NCBI RefSeq assembly: GCF_022698165.1
Contig: NZ_JALDAY010000006.1
Coordinates: forward strand, 496,001-560,000
Direction of reading: 5' to 3'
Origin: Streptomyces cylindrosporus
GTDB lineage: Bacteria; Actinomycetota; Actinomycetes; Streptomycetales; Streptomycetaceae
Length of the DNA stretch: 64,000 bases
Positions 16,846 to 24,536 of this stretch are shown in pieces. A model generated the notes under the pieces. It was given only the letters and a program-made list of their open reading frames with translations, was not told the DNA's origin and ran no database searches. The translations under genes were made by a program, and so were the position numbers. Position 1 is the stretch's first letter. The number at the start of each line of letters is the position of its first letter.

Positions 16846-17583
16846 TCACCAGGGGATCACACCGTCGTCCTCGAAGAACGAACCCGTCGGGCCGCCGTCG
16901 GGCAGTGTGGCCAGCCGGATCGCCGTGGCCGCGCCCTGCTCGGGGGTGCGGGGACCGTGGAAACCGTTGAAGTCGGTCGCGACCAGGCCCGGGCAGGCGG
17001 CGTTGATCAGGATGTCCGTGCCGGCGAACTGCCGGGCGTACTGCACGGTGACGGCGTTGAGGAACGACTTCGAGGGCGCGTAGGCCGCCATGACGGGACC
17101 GATCTCGGTGTCCGGGTCGGCCTGCCGGGTCAGGGAGCCGACGGAACTGGAGACGTTGACGATACGGGGCGACGTGGAGCGGCGCAGCAGCGGCAGCATC
17201 GCGTTGGTCACCCGGATGACGCCGATGACGTTGGTCTCCACGACCGTGCGGACCAGGTCGAGGTCGAGCGTGGTCGGATCCTGCACCCACCCCGGCCCGG
17301 TCTCACCGGAGATGCCCGCGTTGTTGACCAGGACGTCCAGGCGCCCTCCCTGTCGTTCGATCAGTTCCGCGGCGGCTATGGCGCTCTGATCATCCGTCAC
17401 GTCCAGGGGTACGCCGAACGCGTCCGCCCCGCCCGCGCGCAGCTTCTCGACGGCGGACGCGCGCCGGGCCTCGTCGCGGGCTCCCACACCCACCCGGTAG
17501 CCGAGGGCGCCGAGCCCAGACGCGATCTCGTACCCGATCCCCTTGTTCGCGCCGGTCACCAGCGCGATCTTCGTTTCGCTCAT
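16846..17583 (-). CDS. Short-chain dehydrogenase/reductase
   Basis: A 245-residue classical SDR of the carbonyl-reductase type. It carries the cofactor motif TGANKGIGYEI at the N-terminus, NNAGIS near residue 88, and the catalytic Ser of VNVSSSVGS plus a YAPSK motif (YxxxK) near residue 170. NADP(H) preference is likely from the basic residues after the first strand. It is divergent from a LysR regulator whose operator-like palindrome lies between, so it is probably that regulator's target. The ATG at 17583 begins MSETKIALVTG; an upstream in-frame start would add 20 residues without support. Confidence 0.9.
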   Translation of the reverse strand: MSETKIALVTGANKGIGYEIASGLGALGYRVGVGARDEARRASAVEKLRAGGADAFGVPLDVTDDQSAIAAAELIERQGGRLDVLVNNAGISGETGPGWVQDPTTLDLDLVRTVVETNVIGVIRVTNAMLPLLRRSTSPRIVNVSSSVGSLTRQADPDTEIGPVMAAYAPSKSFLNAVTVQYARQFAGTDILINAACPGLVATDFNGFHGPRTPEQGAATAIRLATLPDGGPTGSFFEDDGVIPW

Positions 17584-17641
17584 GGCACTGATGCTCGCTC
17601 GCCGACGTGGGCTGCATCCAACACCGATCCGGTGCCCTGTC

Positions 17642-17656
17642 ATACCCGGCGGGTAT
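17642..17656. promoter_or_regulatory. Perfect LysR box (T-N11-A palindrome)
   Basis: ATACCCGGCGGGTAT is a perfect inverted repeat (6-bp arms, 3-nt centre) containing the T-N11-A core of LysR sites. It covers the -35 position of the divergent LysR gene, whose -10 TACGCT is at 17665-17670, exactly 6 nt before its ATG. Autorepression and control of the SDR gene are the simplest reading. Confidence 0.7.
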
Positions 17657-17676
17657 CACCGAAGTACGCTCTGGCC

Positions 17677-18540
17677 ATGGACACCCTGGAGACCCGCGAG
17701 CTGCGGTACTTTCTCGCCGTCGCGGAGGAGCTGCACTTCGGCCGCGCCGCCGAGCGCCTCGGTATGGCCCAGCCACCGCTGTCCCGGGCCATCCAGCAGC
17801 TCGAACGGCGCCTGGGCGTCGCCCTGTTGACACGCAACCGTCGCGGCGTCGCCCTGACCGGGGCCGGAGAGGTGCTGTTGCACGAGGGGCGTGCGGCCCT
17901 CGACGCGGCCACCGCCGCCGCCCGCCGTACCCGTCGCGCCGGTGGCGCCGACGCGCCGGGCGGCTCCGGCAACCGTCTGGTGCTGGCGGTGAAGGCCGCG
18001 GCCGCCCACGACCTCCTGCAGAAACTGCTGGACGCCTACGCGGCCCAGCCCGACGCCGCCGAGATCGAGGTGCTCCCGAGCGGCATGTGCGAGCAGGAGG
18101 AGATGCTGCGCGACGGGCGAGCCGACGTGGCGCTCATGCACGCGCCGTTCGACTCCCTCGCCGGGTTCGACAGCGAGGAGCTGATGCGCGAGGGGCAGAT
18201 CGCCGTCCTTCCCGCCGGGCACCCTCTCGCGGCACGCCGGACTCTGACCCTGGCCGAGGTCGGCGACATCCCGGGCCTCCCGCTCGCGCGCTGGCCCCGG
18301 CACGGCGTCTATCCGCCCGGCCCGGGCCCCGAGATCCGTGACCAGACGCAGTTGGCGCAGCTGATCGCCCTCGGACGCACCGTCACCGTCTTCCCCGAGT
18401 CCGCCCGTTCCTGGCTGTGGGCCGCGCACGCCACCGTCCCGGTGACCGACGCGCCGCCCGTCGTCACCCACATCGCCTGGCCGCCCCACAGCCGCTCCGT
18501 GGCTCTCGCCGGGTTGATCCGTACGGCCACCGGGCTCTGA
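17677..18540 (+). CDS. LysR-family transcriptional regulator
   Basis: A 287-residue LysR regulator. The N-terminal HTH is ELRYFLAVAEELHFGRAAERLGM ... PLSRAIQQLERRLG, the form typical of CbbR/BenM-like regulators. The effector-binding region follows a short Ala/Gly/Arg-rich linker (residues about 85-105). The gene is divergent from the SDR with a perfect palindrome between. TACGCT sits 6 nt before the ATG and no Shine-Dalgarno is present, so translation is probably leaderless. Effector unknown. Confidence 0.9.
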   Translation: MDTLETRELRYFLAVAEELHFGRAAERLGMAQPPLSRAIQQLERRLGVALLTRNRRGVALTGAGEVLLHEGRAALDAATAAARRTRRAGGADAPGGSGNRLVLAVKAAAAHDLLQKLLDAYAAQPDAAEIEVLPSGMCEQEEMLRDGRADVALMHAPFDSLAGFDSEELMREGQIAVLPAGHPLAARRTLTLAEVGDIPGLPLARWPRHGVYPPGPGPEIRDQTQLAQLIALGRTVTVFPESARSWLWAAHATVPVTDAPPVVTHIAWPPHSRSVALAGLIRTATGL

Positions 18541-18651
18541 CCCGCGCCCGTGTCATTCGGCGGCTTCGGCCGACGGCGCGTCGGGGGGTGCGGGAGGCGC
18601 ATCGTGAAGACCGTCTGCGTGTCCGGGGTGCTGGTCACCGCCCAGCACCGG

Positions 18652-18780
18652 GGTGCGTATCCGGGCCATCAGCTCGCGCGGGCTGCAGGGCTTGGATCAC
18701 TCCTCGTCCTGCACGTAGGGCGCGTGCACGACCTTGACGGCGACCCGTCGCCCCGAGTCCGAGCGGCCCGGATCGGTCAC
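18652..18780 (-). pseudogene. Chimeric debris: Ser/Thr-kinase and response-regulator fragments
   Basis: On the minus strand the 264-nt gap encodes, in one frame, GRSDSGRRVAVKVVHAPY (from 18768) continuing to VQDEE and a TGA stop at 18699-18697. This looks like the beta-3 VAVK strand of a Ser/Thr protein kinase. Three nt further, in the same frame, KPCSPRELMARIRT follows (18693-18652), nearly identical to the receiver segment KPYSPRELMARIRT of the response regulator at 23013-23711. The two pieces belong to unrelated proteins, so this is recombined, decayed coding DNA. The rest of the gap shows nothing recognisable. Confidence 0.6.
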
Positions 18781-18804
18781 ATGGTGGATCGCAGGAACCG
18801 GCCG

Positions 18805-19512
18805 TCAGCCGTTCAGTGCCCGTAGCTGTGCCTCCGCGCTGTCGAGCAGCATCTCCAGCGCCGTGGGGTACGCGCTGTCGACCATGCGGGCCGCCAGCAG
18901 GGGTGCCGCCTCGGCGATGCGTGGGTGGGTGGTGCGGGGCAGGCGGGCGTACGTGGAGCGCCACATGTCCTCGTCGGCGTGCAGGGCGGCGCTCGGCAGG
19001 GCGAGGGACGCCGCGTCGAGGGCGGCGAAGGCCAGGGTCTGGTCGATGAAGGCGTGGTAGATGCGCACGGTGTCCGGGAGCGGGAAACCCGCGGTGCGCA
19101 GGACGTCCAACACCGCCTCGTCCGCGGCCAGTTCGTTCGCGCGGCCGGTGACGCGGCTGGTGGTCAGCACGGCCGCCTGGGGATGGGCGACGTAGGCGGC
19201 ATGGATGCGCAGGCCCACATCACGCAGGTCGGCCCGCCACTCCCCCGTCGGCCGCCAGCCGTCGAGGGCCTGCCCGATGAGGGCGTCGCCGATGGCGAGC
19301 GTGAGGTCGTCCATGCCGCGGAAGTAGCGGTAGAGGGTGCTCGGGTCGGCGTCCAGGGCGAGGCCCAGTCGGCGGGCGGTCAGGCCCGCGCTGCCGTGCT
19401 CGCGCAGCATCCGCAGGGCCGTCTCGACGATCAGCGCCTCGGACAGCACCGTCCCGCTCCTGGTCGGCCGGCGCCTGCGCCGCTTCTCCTCGGGTACGAC
19501 CGGTTTCGGCAT
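18805..19512 (-). CDS. TetR/AcrR-family regulator with TetR_C-type ligand domain
   Basis: A 235-residue TetR-family repressor. A basic N-terminal extension (EEKRRRRRPTRSG) precedes the HTH (IVETALRMLREHGSAGLTARRLGLALDADPSTLYRYFRG), and a helical ligand-binding domain follows. The overall pattern resembles regulators with a TetR_C (tetracycline repressor-like) C-terminal domain. The ATG has GGGAGG 5 nt upstream. It is divergent from the saccharopine-dehydrogenase-like gene with a near-palindromic site between, suggesting that gene is its target. Confidence 0.9.
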   Translation of the reverse strand: MPKPVVPEEKRRRRRPTRSGTVLSEALIVETALRMLREHGSAGLTARRLGLALDADPSTLYRYFRGMDDLTLAIGDALIGQALDGWRPTGEWRADLRDVGLRIHAAYVAHPQAAVLTTSRVTGRANELAADEAVLDVLRTAGFPLPDTVRIYHAFIDQTLAFAALDAASLALPSAALHADEDMWRSTYARLPRTTHPRIAEAAPLLAARMVDSAYPTALEMLLDSAEAQLRALNG

Positions 19513-19541
19513 GCCTGCCTCCCTTATGCCAACGCCATTGA

Positions 19542-19553
19542 CCTTACGTGAGG
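19542..19553. promoter_or_regulatory. Near-palindrome, candidate TetR operator
   Basis: CCTTACGTGAGG is a 12-nt near-perfect palindrome (10 of 12 positions symmetric) lying 30 nt upstream of the TetR start and 63 nt upstream of the divergent dehydrogenase start. Suitable in position and size for autorepression and target control, but short. Confidence 0.4.
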
Positions 19554-19615
19554 CGGCGGCGTTGTATCTGCGGCGGGGCCCCTCGTCATCCATCCTCAGG
19601 ACAGGGAGATCTGTC

Positions 19616-20830
19616 ATGCGTGTACTGCTCGTGGGCGCCGGCGGTGTGGGCACCGCCATCACCCGGATCGCGGCCCGCCGCCCGTTCTTCGAGGCGATGG
19701 TGGTGGCCGACTTCGACCCGGCGCGCGCCGAGGCCGCTGTCGCGACGGTCGACGACGGTCGCTTCCGTGCCGAGCGCGTCGAGGCGAGCGACGAGGACGC
19801 GGTGGTGGAACTGCTGCGCCGGCACGGCTGCGACGTCCTGCTCAACGCCACCGACCCGCGCTTCGTGCTGCCCCTGTTCCGCGCGGCCCGCGCCGCCGGC
19901 GCCTCCTACCTCGACATGGCGATGTCCCTGTCCCACCCGCACCCCGAGCGCCCCTACGAGGAGTGCGGGGTCAAGCTCGGCGACGACCAGTTCGCGCAGG
20001 CCGAGGAGTGGGCGAAGGCGGGCGCGCTGGCCCTGGTCGGCATGGGCGTCGAGCCGGGTCTGTCGGACGTCTTCGCGCGGTACGCCGCCGACGAGCTCTT
20101 CGACGAGATCGAGGAGATCGGCGTCCGCGACGGCGCGAACCTGACCGTCGACGGCTACGACTTCGCCCCCTCCTTCAGCATCTGGACCACGATCGAGGAG
20201 TGCCTCAACCCGCCGGTCGTCTACGAGGCCGACCGCGGCTGGTTCACCACCGAGCCGTTCAGCGAGCCGGAGGTCTTCGACTTCCCCGAGGGCATCGGCC
20301 CGGTGGAGTGCGTCAACGTGGAGCACGAGGAGGTGCTGCTCGTGCCGCGCTGGGTGGACACCCGCCGGGTCACCTTCAAGTACGGCCTGGGCCGGGAGTT
20401 CATCGACACTCTCAGGACGCTGCACCTGCTGGGCCTGGACCGCACCGAGCCGGTCACCGTGCCGAGCTCCGGCGGACCGGTCGCGGTCTCGCCCCGGGAC
20501 GTCGTCGCCGCCTGTCTGCCCGACCCGGCGACGCTGGGCGAGCGCATGCACGGCAAGACCTGCGCGGGCACCTGGGTGCGCGGCACCAAGGACGGGCAGC
20601 CGCGCGAGGTGTACCTCTACCATGTGGTCGACAACCAGTGGTCCATGGCCGAGTACGGCAGCCAGGCCGTGGTCTGGCAGACGGCGGTGAACCCGGTCGT
20701 CGCCCTCGAACTCCTCGCCACCGGCGCCTGGTCGGGCTCGGGCGTCCTCGGCCCGGAGGCGTTCCCGGCCCGCCCGTTCCTCGACCTGCTCACCGAGTAC
20801 GGCTCCCCGTGGGGCCTGCGCGAGCAGTGA
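19616..20830 (+). CDS. Saccharopine dehydrogenase-family oxidoreductase
   Basis: A 404-residue NAD(P)-dependent enzyme of the saccharopine dehydrogenase/Lys9 superfamily. The N-terminal Rossmann motif is VLLVGAGGVGTAITRIA, and DVLLNATDPRFVLP near residue 80 is the conserved nucleotide-site block. The C-terminal substrate domain includes MGVEPGLSDVFARYA near 143. In bacteria such stand-alone proteins act in lysine/alpha-aminoadipate metabolism or in polyamine synthesis (carboxynorspermidine dehydrogenase); the sequence alone does not choose. AGGGAG is 7 nt before the ATG. Divergent from the TetR gene. Confidence 0.87.
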   Translation: MRVLLVGAGGVGTAITRIAARRPFFEAMVVADFDPARAEAAVATVDDGRFRAERVEASDEDAVVELLRRHGCDVLLNATDPRFVLPLFRAARAAGASYLDMAMSLSHPHPERPYEECGVKLGDDQFAQAEEWAKAGALALVGMGVEPGLSDVFARYAADELFDEIEEIGVRDGANLTVDGYDFAPSFSIWTTIEECLNPPVVYEADRGWFTTEPFSEPEVFDFPEGIGPVECVNVEHEEVLLVPRWVDTRRVTFKYGLGREFIDTLRTLHLLGLDRTEPVTVPSSGGPVAVSPRDVVAACLPDPATLGERMHGKTCAGTWVRGTKDGQPREVYLYHVVDNQWSMAEYGSQAVVWQTAVNPVVALELLATGAWSGSGVLGPEAFPARPFLDLLTEYGSPWGLREQ

Positions 20831-20938
20831 CCGGCACCCTCCCAGGACTCCGTTGTTTCACTCACGCATCGACAGGTGACCCGGAAGCGAGTAAGCCATT
20901 CGCGAGGGCACATACGACATCGATCGCAGGTGACATTG

Positions 20939-21193
20939 ATGGACGACTGGCGAGACGAGGCCGCCTGCCGGTTCGAGGACCCGGACCTCTTCTTCCCGAT
21001 CGGCACTTCCGGCCCGGCACTGTTGCAGACGGAACAGGCCAAGGCGGTGTGCGGTCGTTGCCCTGTGCGGGAGCGCTGTCTGCGCTGGGCACTGGACGTG
21101 GGCGAGTGCCTGGGCGTGTGGGGCGGCCTGAACGAGAACGAACGGCGGCTGCTGCAACGGCGACGGCGTGCGGCACAGGCCCGTAACGGCTAG
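20939..21193 (+). CDS. WhiB-family iron-sulphur transcription regulator
   Basis: An 84-residue Wbl protein that binds a [4Fe-4S] cluster and works with the principal sigma factor. Cluster ligands are Cys10, then Cys38-x2-Cys41 and Cys47 (C-X2-C-X5-C), followed by the beta-turn GVWGG and a basic C-terminal tail (ERRLLQRRRR) for DNA binding. The sequence DPDLFFPIG...GPALLQTEQAKAVC is close to the WblE/WhiB1 type. AGG 8 nt upstream supports the ATG at 20939 over a longer in-frame start. An additional Cys57 is present. Its stop overlaps the convergent kinase stop within one CTAG. Confidence 0.93.
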   Translation: MDDWRDEAACRFEDPDLFFPIGTSGPALLQTEQAKAVCGRCPVRERCLRWALDVGECLGVWGGLNENERRLLQRRRRAAQARNG

Positions 21194-23016
21194 GCCTTGT
21201 CCGGCTGCGGAGCGCCCGGCAGGCGCAGCGTGAACACCGCGCCGCCGCCGGGTTCGCTCTCCGCCGTCACCGTGCCGCCGTGCGCGGCGACGAGGTGACG
21301 GACTATGGGCAGCCCCAGCCCGCTGCCGCCGGTGCGCCGGCTGCGGGACTTCTCCGCCCGCCAGAACCGGTCGAAGACGTGCGGCAGGTCCTCGGCCGCG
21401 ATACCGGTACCGGTGTCGGCCACCGTGAAGACCACGTCGTTCCCCTCGTGGCGGGCGGCGAGGGTGACCGTGCCGTCGGCCGGGGTGTGCCGCAGGGCGT
21501 TGGAGACGAGGTTGCCGAGGGCCTGCCGCATCCGCACCGGGTCCGCGTCGAGCCGGCACTCCCCGTCGGTCTCGGTGCGCACGTCCACCCCGGCCGCGAC
21601 CGCGGCGACGCGGTGGGCGGCGGCGACCTGGTCGAGGAGTTCGTCGGCGTGCAGGGGCTCCGGGTGCAGGCGCAGGGTGCCCGCGTCGGCGGCCGCGAGG
21701 TCCTGGAGGTCGTCGATGATCCGCTGCAGGACGAGGGCCTCCTCGTGCAGGGAGGCGAGCAGCGCGGGGTCCGGGTCGACGACACCGTCCCGGGTGACCT
21801 CCAGCCAGCCGCGGATGTTGGTGAGGGGGCTGCGCAGTTCGTGGGCGATGTCGCTGACCATGGCCTTGCGCTGGGCTTCGATGCGTTCGCGGCGCTCGGC
21901 CAGGTCGTTGAAGGCCTCGGCGAGGATCCCGGTCTCGTCGCGGGTGGTCACCGGGACGCGCACATGCCGTTCCGGCGGCTGCTGGGCGGCCGCGGTCAGC
22001 GCGCGCAGGGGCCGTACGAGCCGGGTGGCGACGACGGCCGTGACGGCGACGGTGACCGCGAGCACGAGCCCGACCACGCCGACGATCTTCGCCTTGTTGG
22101 CCGGGGACATGTCGAAGCGGGGCGGGGTGGTGTCGTCGCCGCCGAGGTACAGCTCGGCCGCCGGGGCGACGTACGGGTCGAGTTGGGTGCGCTGGGCCGC
22201 CTCGACGCAGGTCTCCGCCGTCTTCTGGGCCTGCGGGTCGAGGTCCTTGGCGTACTTGGCGAGGATGCGCCGCCCGACCGGGTTCGTGCTGCTCGGGCTC
22301 ATGTAGAGGAACAGCGGCGCGTCGAGACTCGGGTGCTGCTTGCGCAGGCAGTCGCGGGCGGTGGTGGCCAGCGCGTCCAGCGCCTTCTGTTCGGTGGGGA
22401 CGGGCTGGCTGAGTCCGTACCCGCACCCCTCCATCAGATCGCTGGACGCGTCGCTGCCGTCCGAGTTGAGCAGGAGCGGACGGCCGCTCGGGCTGTGCTC
22501 GAGCTTCACGTCGACGCCGTGCTCGGCGTAGCAGGACCGCTTGTTCTTGGCGAACGCGTCCAGCTTGGCGCGCTCCTGCGCCGTGAGCCGGTACGGGCCC
22601 ACGGCACGCGGGTCGATTCCGCTCAGCTGGGCGCCGGGCTGGGTGTAGGTGTCGGTGCGCAGGGGGTCGACGGTGGCGGCGGCGCCGAGGGGCAGGGCGG
22701 TGCCCTTGCGGGCCGAGTCGGCGATCAGGGTGCGGTCGGTGGTGGTCAGCGCTATGCGCCGGCCGGTCTGCCGGGCCAGCGTGCCCACCAGGGACTGGAC
22801 GCCCTTCCACTGCGGGTGGGTCGCGGCGTACCCGCTCAGCTCGGCGAGGATCTTCATGTCGTCGGCCAGGTCCTGGCCCTGTTCCTCGCGCAGGGCGCGG
22901 GTGGTGGTCTCCACGGCGAGCCAGGTCGTGGCGGCCACGGAGCACACGGCGATGAGGGCGGAGGCGATCAGCAGCCGTACCAGCAGCCGCTTGCGCAGCG
23001 GGATGCGGCTCGTCAT
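21190..23016 (-). CDS. Two-component sensor histidine kinase
   Basis: 608 residues. Membrane helix 1 is about residues 13-34, and a large extracytoplasmic domain of about 270 residues (three or more cysteines) follows. Membrane helix 2 is about 309-332, then HAMP, then HisKA with the phospho-acceptor in SDIAHELRSPLTNIRG near residue 390. An ATPase domain with NLVSNALRHTP, VADTGTGI and GGSGLGLPIV completes it. The ATG overlaps the TGA of the upstream response-regulator gene (ATGA), so the pair is translationally coupled. The signal is unknown; the next genes encode cell-envelope proteins, which makes an envelope-related signal plausible. Confidence 0.93.
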   Translation of the reverse strand: MTSRIPLRKRLLVRLLIASALIAVCSVAATTWLAVETTTRALREEQGQDLADDMKILAELSGYAATHPQWKGVQSLVGTLARQTGRRIALTTTDRTLIADSARKGTALPLGAAATVDPLRTDTYTQPGAQLSGIDPRAVGPYRLTAQERAKLDAFAKNKRSCYAEHGVDVKLEHSPSGRPLLLNSDGSDASSDLMEGCGYGLSQPVPTEQKALDALATTARDCLRKQHPSLDAPLFLYMSPSSTNPVGRRILAKYAKDLDPQAQKTAETCVEAAQRTQLDPYVAPAAELYLGGDDTTPPRFDMSPANKAKIVGVVGLVLAVTVAVTAVVATRLVRPLRALTAAAQQPPERHVRVPVTTRDETGILAEAFNDLAERRERIEAQRKAMVSDIAHELRSPLTNIRGWLEVTRDGVVDPDPALLASLHEEALVLQRIIDDLQDLAAADAGTLRLHPEPLHADELLDQVAAAHRVAAVAAGVDVRTETDGECRLDADPVRMRQALGNLVSNALRHTPADGTVTLAARHEGNDVVFTVADTGTGIAAEDLPHVFDRFWRAEKSRSRRTGGSGLGLPIVRHLVAAHGGTVTAESEPGGGAVFTLRLPGAPQPDKA

Positions 23017-23711
23017 GCGCGTCCGCCGCTGAGCTTGTAGCCCACCCCGAACACGGTGAGCAGGCGCACCGGCTTGCGCGGGTCGGCCTCGATCTTCTTG
23101 CGCAGGTTCATGATGTGGACATCCACGGCCCGCTCGGTGGACGCCCGGTCGAAGCCGCGGGTGCACTGGAGCAACTGCCGCCGGGTGAACACCCGTTCCG
23201 GCTCCCCCGCCATGGCCAGCAGTATCTGGAACTCGCCCGGCGTGCACTCCACGAGCTCCCCGTCGCAACGCACCTCGTGCCGCTGCGGATCGACGGCGAT
23301 CCCCGCCGCCCGTACGACGGGATTCTCCGGCAGGGCGGCCGCCCGCCCGCTGCGCCGGAGCACCGTCCGGATGCGGGCCATCAGCTCGCGCGGGCTGTAC
23401 GGCTTGGTCATGTAGTCGTCGGCGCCCAGTTCGAGGCCGAGCAGCAGGTCGTCCTCCTCGGAGCGGGCGGTCAGCATCAGCACGGGGATGTCCTCGGCTC
23501 CGCCCCGCAGTACCCGGCACACCCCGAAGCCGTCGACGACGGGCAGCATCAGGTCGAGGACGACGAGGTCGGGTCTGAGCCGACGGGCGGCGTCCAGCGC
23601 GGCCGCCCCGTCGTGGACGACGGTGGCCGTGTGGCCCTCCGCCAGCAGGGAGCGGCGTATGAGTTCGGCCTGCATCTCGTCGTCCTCGGCGACCAGCACA
23701 TGTGCGCACAC
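23013..23711 (-). CDS. OmpR/PhoB-family response regulator
   Basis: 232 residues: an N-terminal receiver with acidic pocket AEDDE, phospho-acceptor Asp53 in VVLDLMLP, Thr in MLTARS and Lys103 in TKPYSPREL, then a winged-helix DNA-binding domain (residues about 135-230, RAVDVHIMNLRKKIEADPRKP). GTG start. Partner of the overlapping histidine kinase gene. The receiver segment around Lys103 recurs as a fragment in the 18.6-kb gap. Confidence 0.94.
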   Translation of the reverse strand: MCAHVLVAEDDEMQAELIRRSLLAEGHTATVVHDGAAALDAARRLRPDLVVLDLMLPVVDGFGVCRVLRGGAEDIPVLMLTARSEEDDLLLGLELGADDYMTKPYSPRELMARIRTVLRRSGRAAALPENPVVRAAGIAVDPQRHEVRCDGELVECTPGEFQILLAMAGEPERVFTRRQLLQCTRGFDRASTERAVDVHIMNLRKKIEADPRKPVRLLTVFGVGYKLSGGRA

Positions 23712-23729
23712 CCGGCGGATCCTAAGCGG

Positions 23730-24488
23730 TCAGCGGGCCAGGGACGCGGCGTCGCCCATGACGACGACCGGGTGCAGGGCCGGGTCCAGCGCCCGGAGCA
23801 GTTCCTTCATGTGGTTCTCGGCGATGCTGACGCAGCCGTGGGTGGGGCCGCCGTGGTCGACGTGGATCCATATGCCGCCGCCCCGGCTCGCCCCCAGCGG
23901 GCGGGTCCAGTCCAGGGGCGAGGTGCCCGCCCGGCGGTTGTAGTTGATGGCGATCACGTAGTCGAAGGATCCGGCGAGCGGCTCGCCCTCGAATCCGGTG
24001 CCGGGCGAGGTGAAGCCGGAGCCCTGGTCGTACGGCAGCTTGGTGCCGGGGTCGGCCAGCAGCCCGCCGGCGTCGGTGAGGCCGTACACGCCGATGGGTG
24101 AGCGGAGGTCGCCGGCCATGTGGTGGTCGGACCAGCCCCTGAGGGCGTTGTGGGCGGGCCAGGGCGTGCCCGCCTGCCAGCCCGTCGCGGTCCGCTCGTA
24201 CAGGACGACCGTGGACTTCGGGGAGTTCGCGCCGCGTCCGGTGACGACGACCGCCTGCCGGGCGTCGGAGGGCACCTCGGCCAGCGTCTTCGGGCCCAGG
24301 CCCGGCAGTTGCACCCGCGCGGCCTCGGCGGACATCTCCGGCTCGGACGTCTGCAGGGGGCTCACGCTGGGCGTGCCGGGTTCGGCGGTGGCGACCTCGG
24401 ACGGACGGCCCGAGGACGCCACGGCCCCGCCGCCGCATCCCGTGAGGAGCAGGGAGGCGGCGAGCAGTACGGTGCGGCGGCTATTCAT
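23730..24488 (-). CDS. L,D-transpeptidase (YkuD-type) lipoprotein
   Basis: A secreted 252-residue protein. The N-terminus MNSRRTVLLAASLLLTGCGG has a lipobox (LTGC), so it is probably anchored to the outer face of the membrane. The C-terminal half carries the YkuD active site: WIHVDHGGPTHGCVS with the conserved His and catalytic Cys near residue 215. Such enzymes make 3-3 peptidoglycan cross-links or attach proteins. It lies 18 nt after the response-regulator start region, on the same strand but upstream in transcription. An in-frame GTG two codons earlier is an equally possible start. Confidence 0.85.
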   Translation of the reverse strand: MNSRRTVLLAASLLLTGCGGGAVASSGRPSEVATAEPGTPSVSPLQTSEPEMSAEAARVQLPGLGPKTLAEVPSDARQAVVVTGRGANSPKSTVVLYERTATGWQAGTPWPAHNALRGWSDHHMAGDLRSPIGVYGLTDAGGLLADPGTKLPYDQGSGFTSPGTGFEGEPLAGSFDYVIAINYNRRAGTSPLDWTRPLGASRGGGIWIHVDHGGPTHGCVSIAENHMKELLRALDPALHPVVVMGDAASLAR

Positions 24489-24536
24489 GATCACGGGATC
24501 GACTGTGACCGAGACATGTGAGGAACTCGTCAGGTT

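Noticed and set aside
18541..18651. Possible small protein downstream of the LysR gene
   Set aside because: The frame has no RBS and overlaps the recombined fragments; composition does not stand out.
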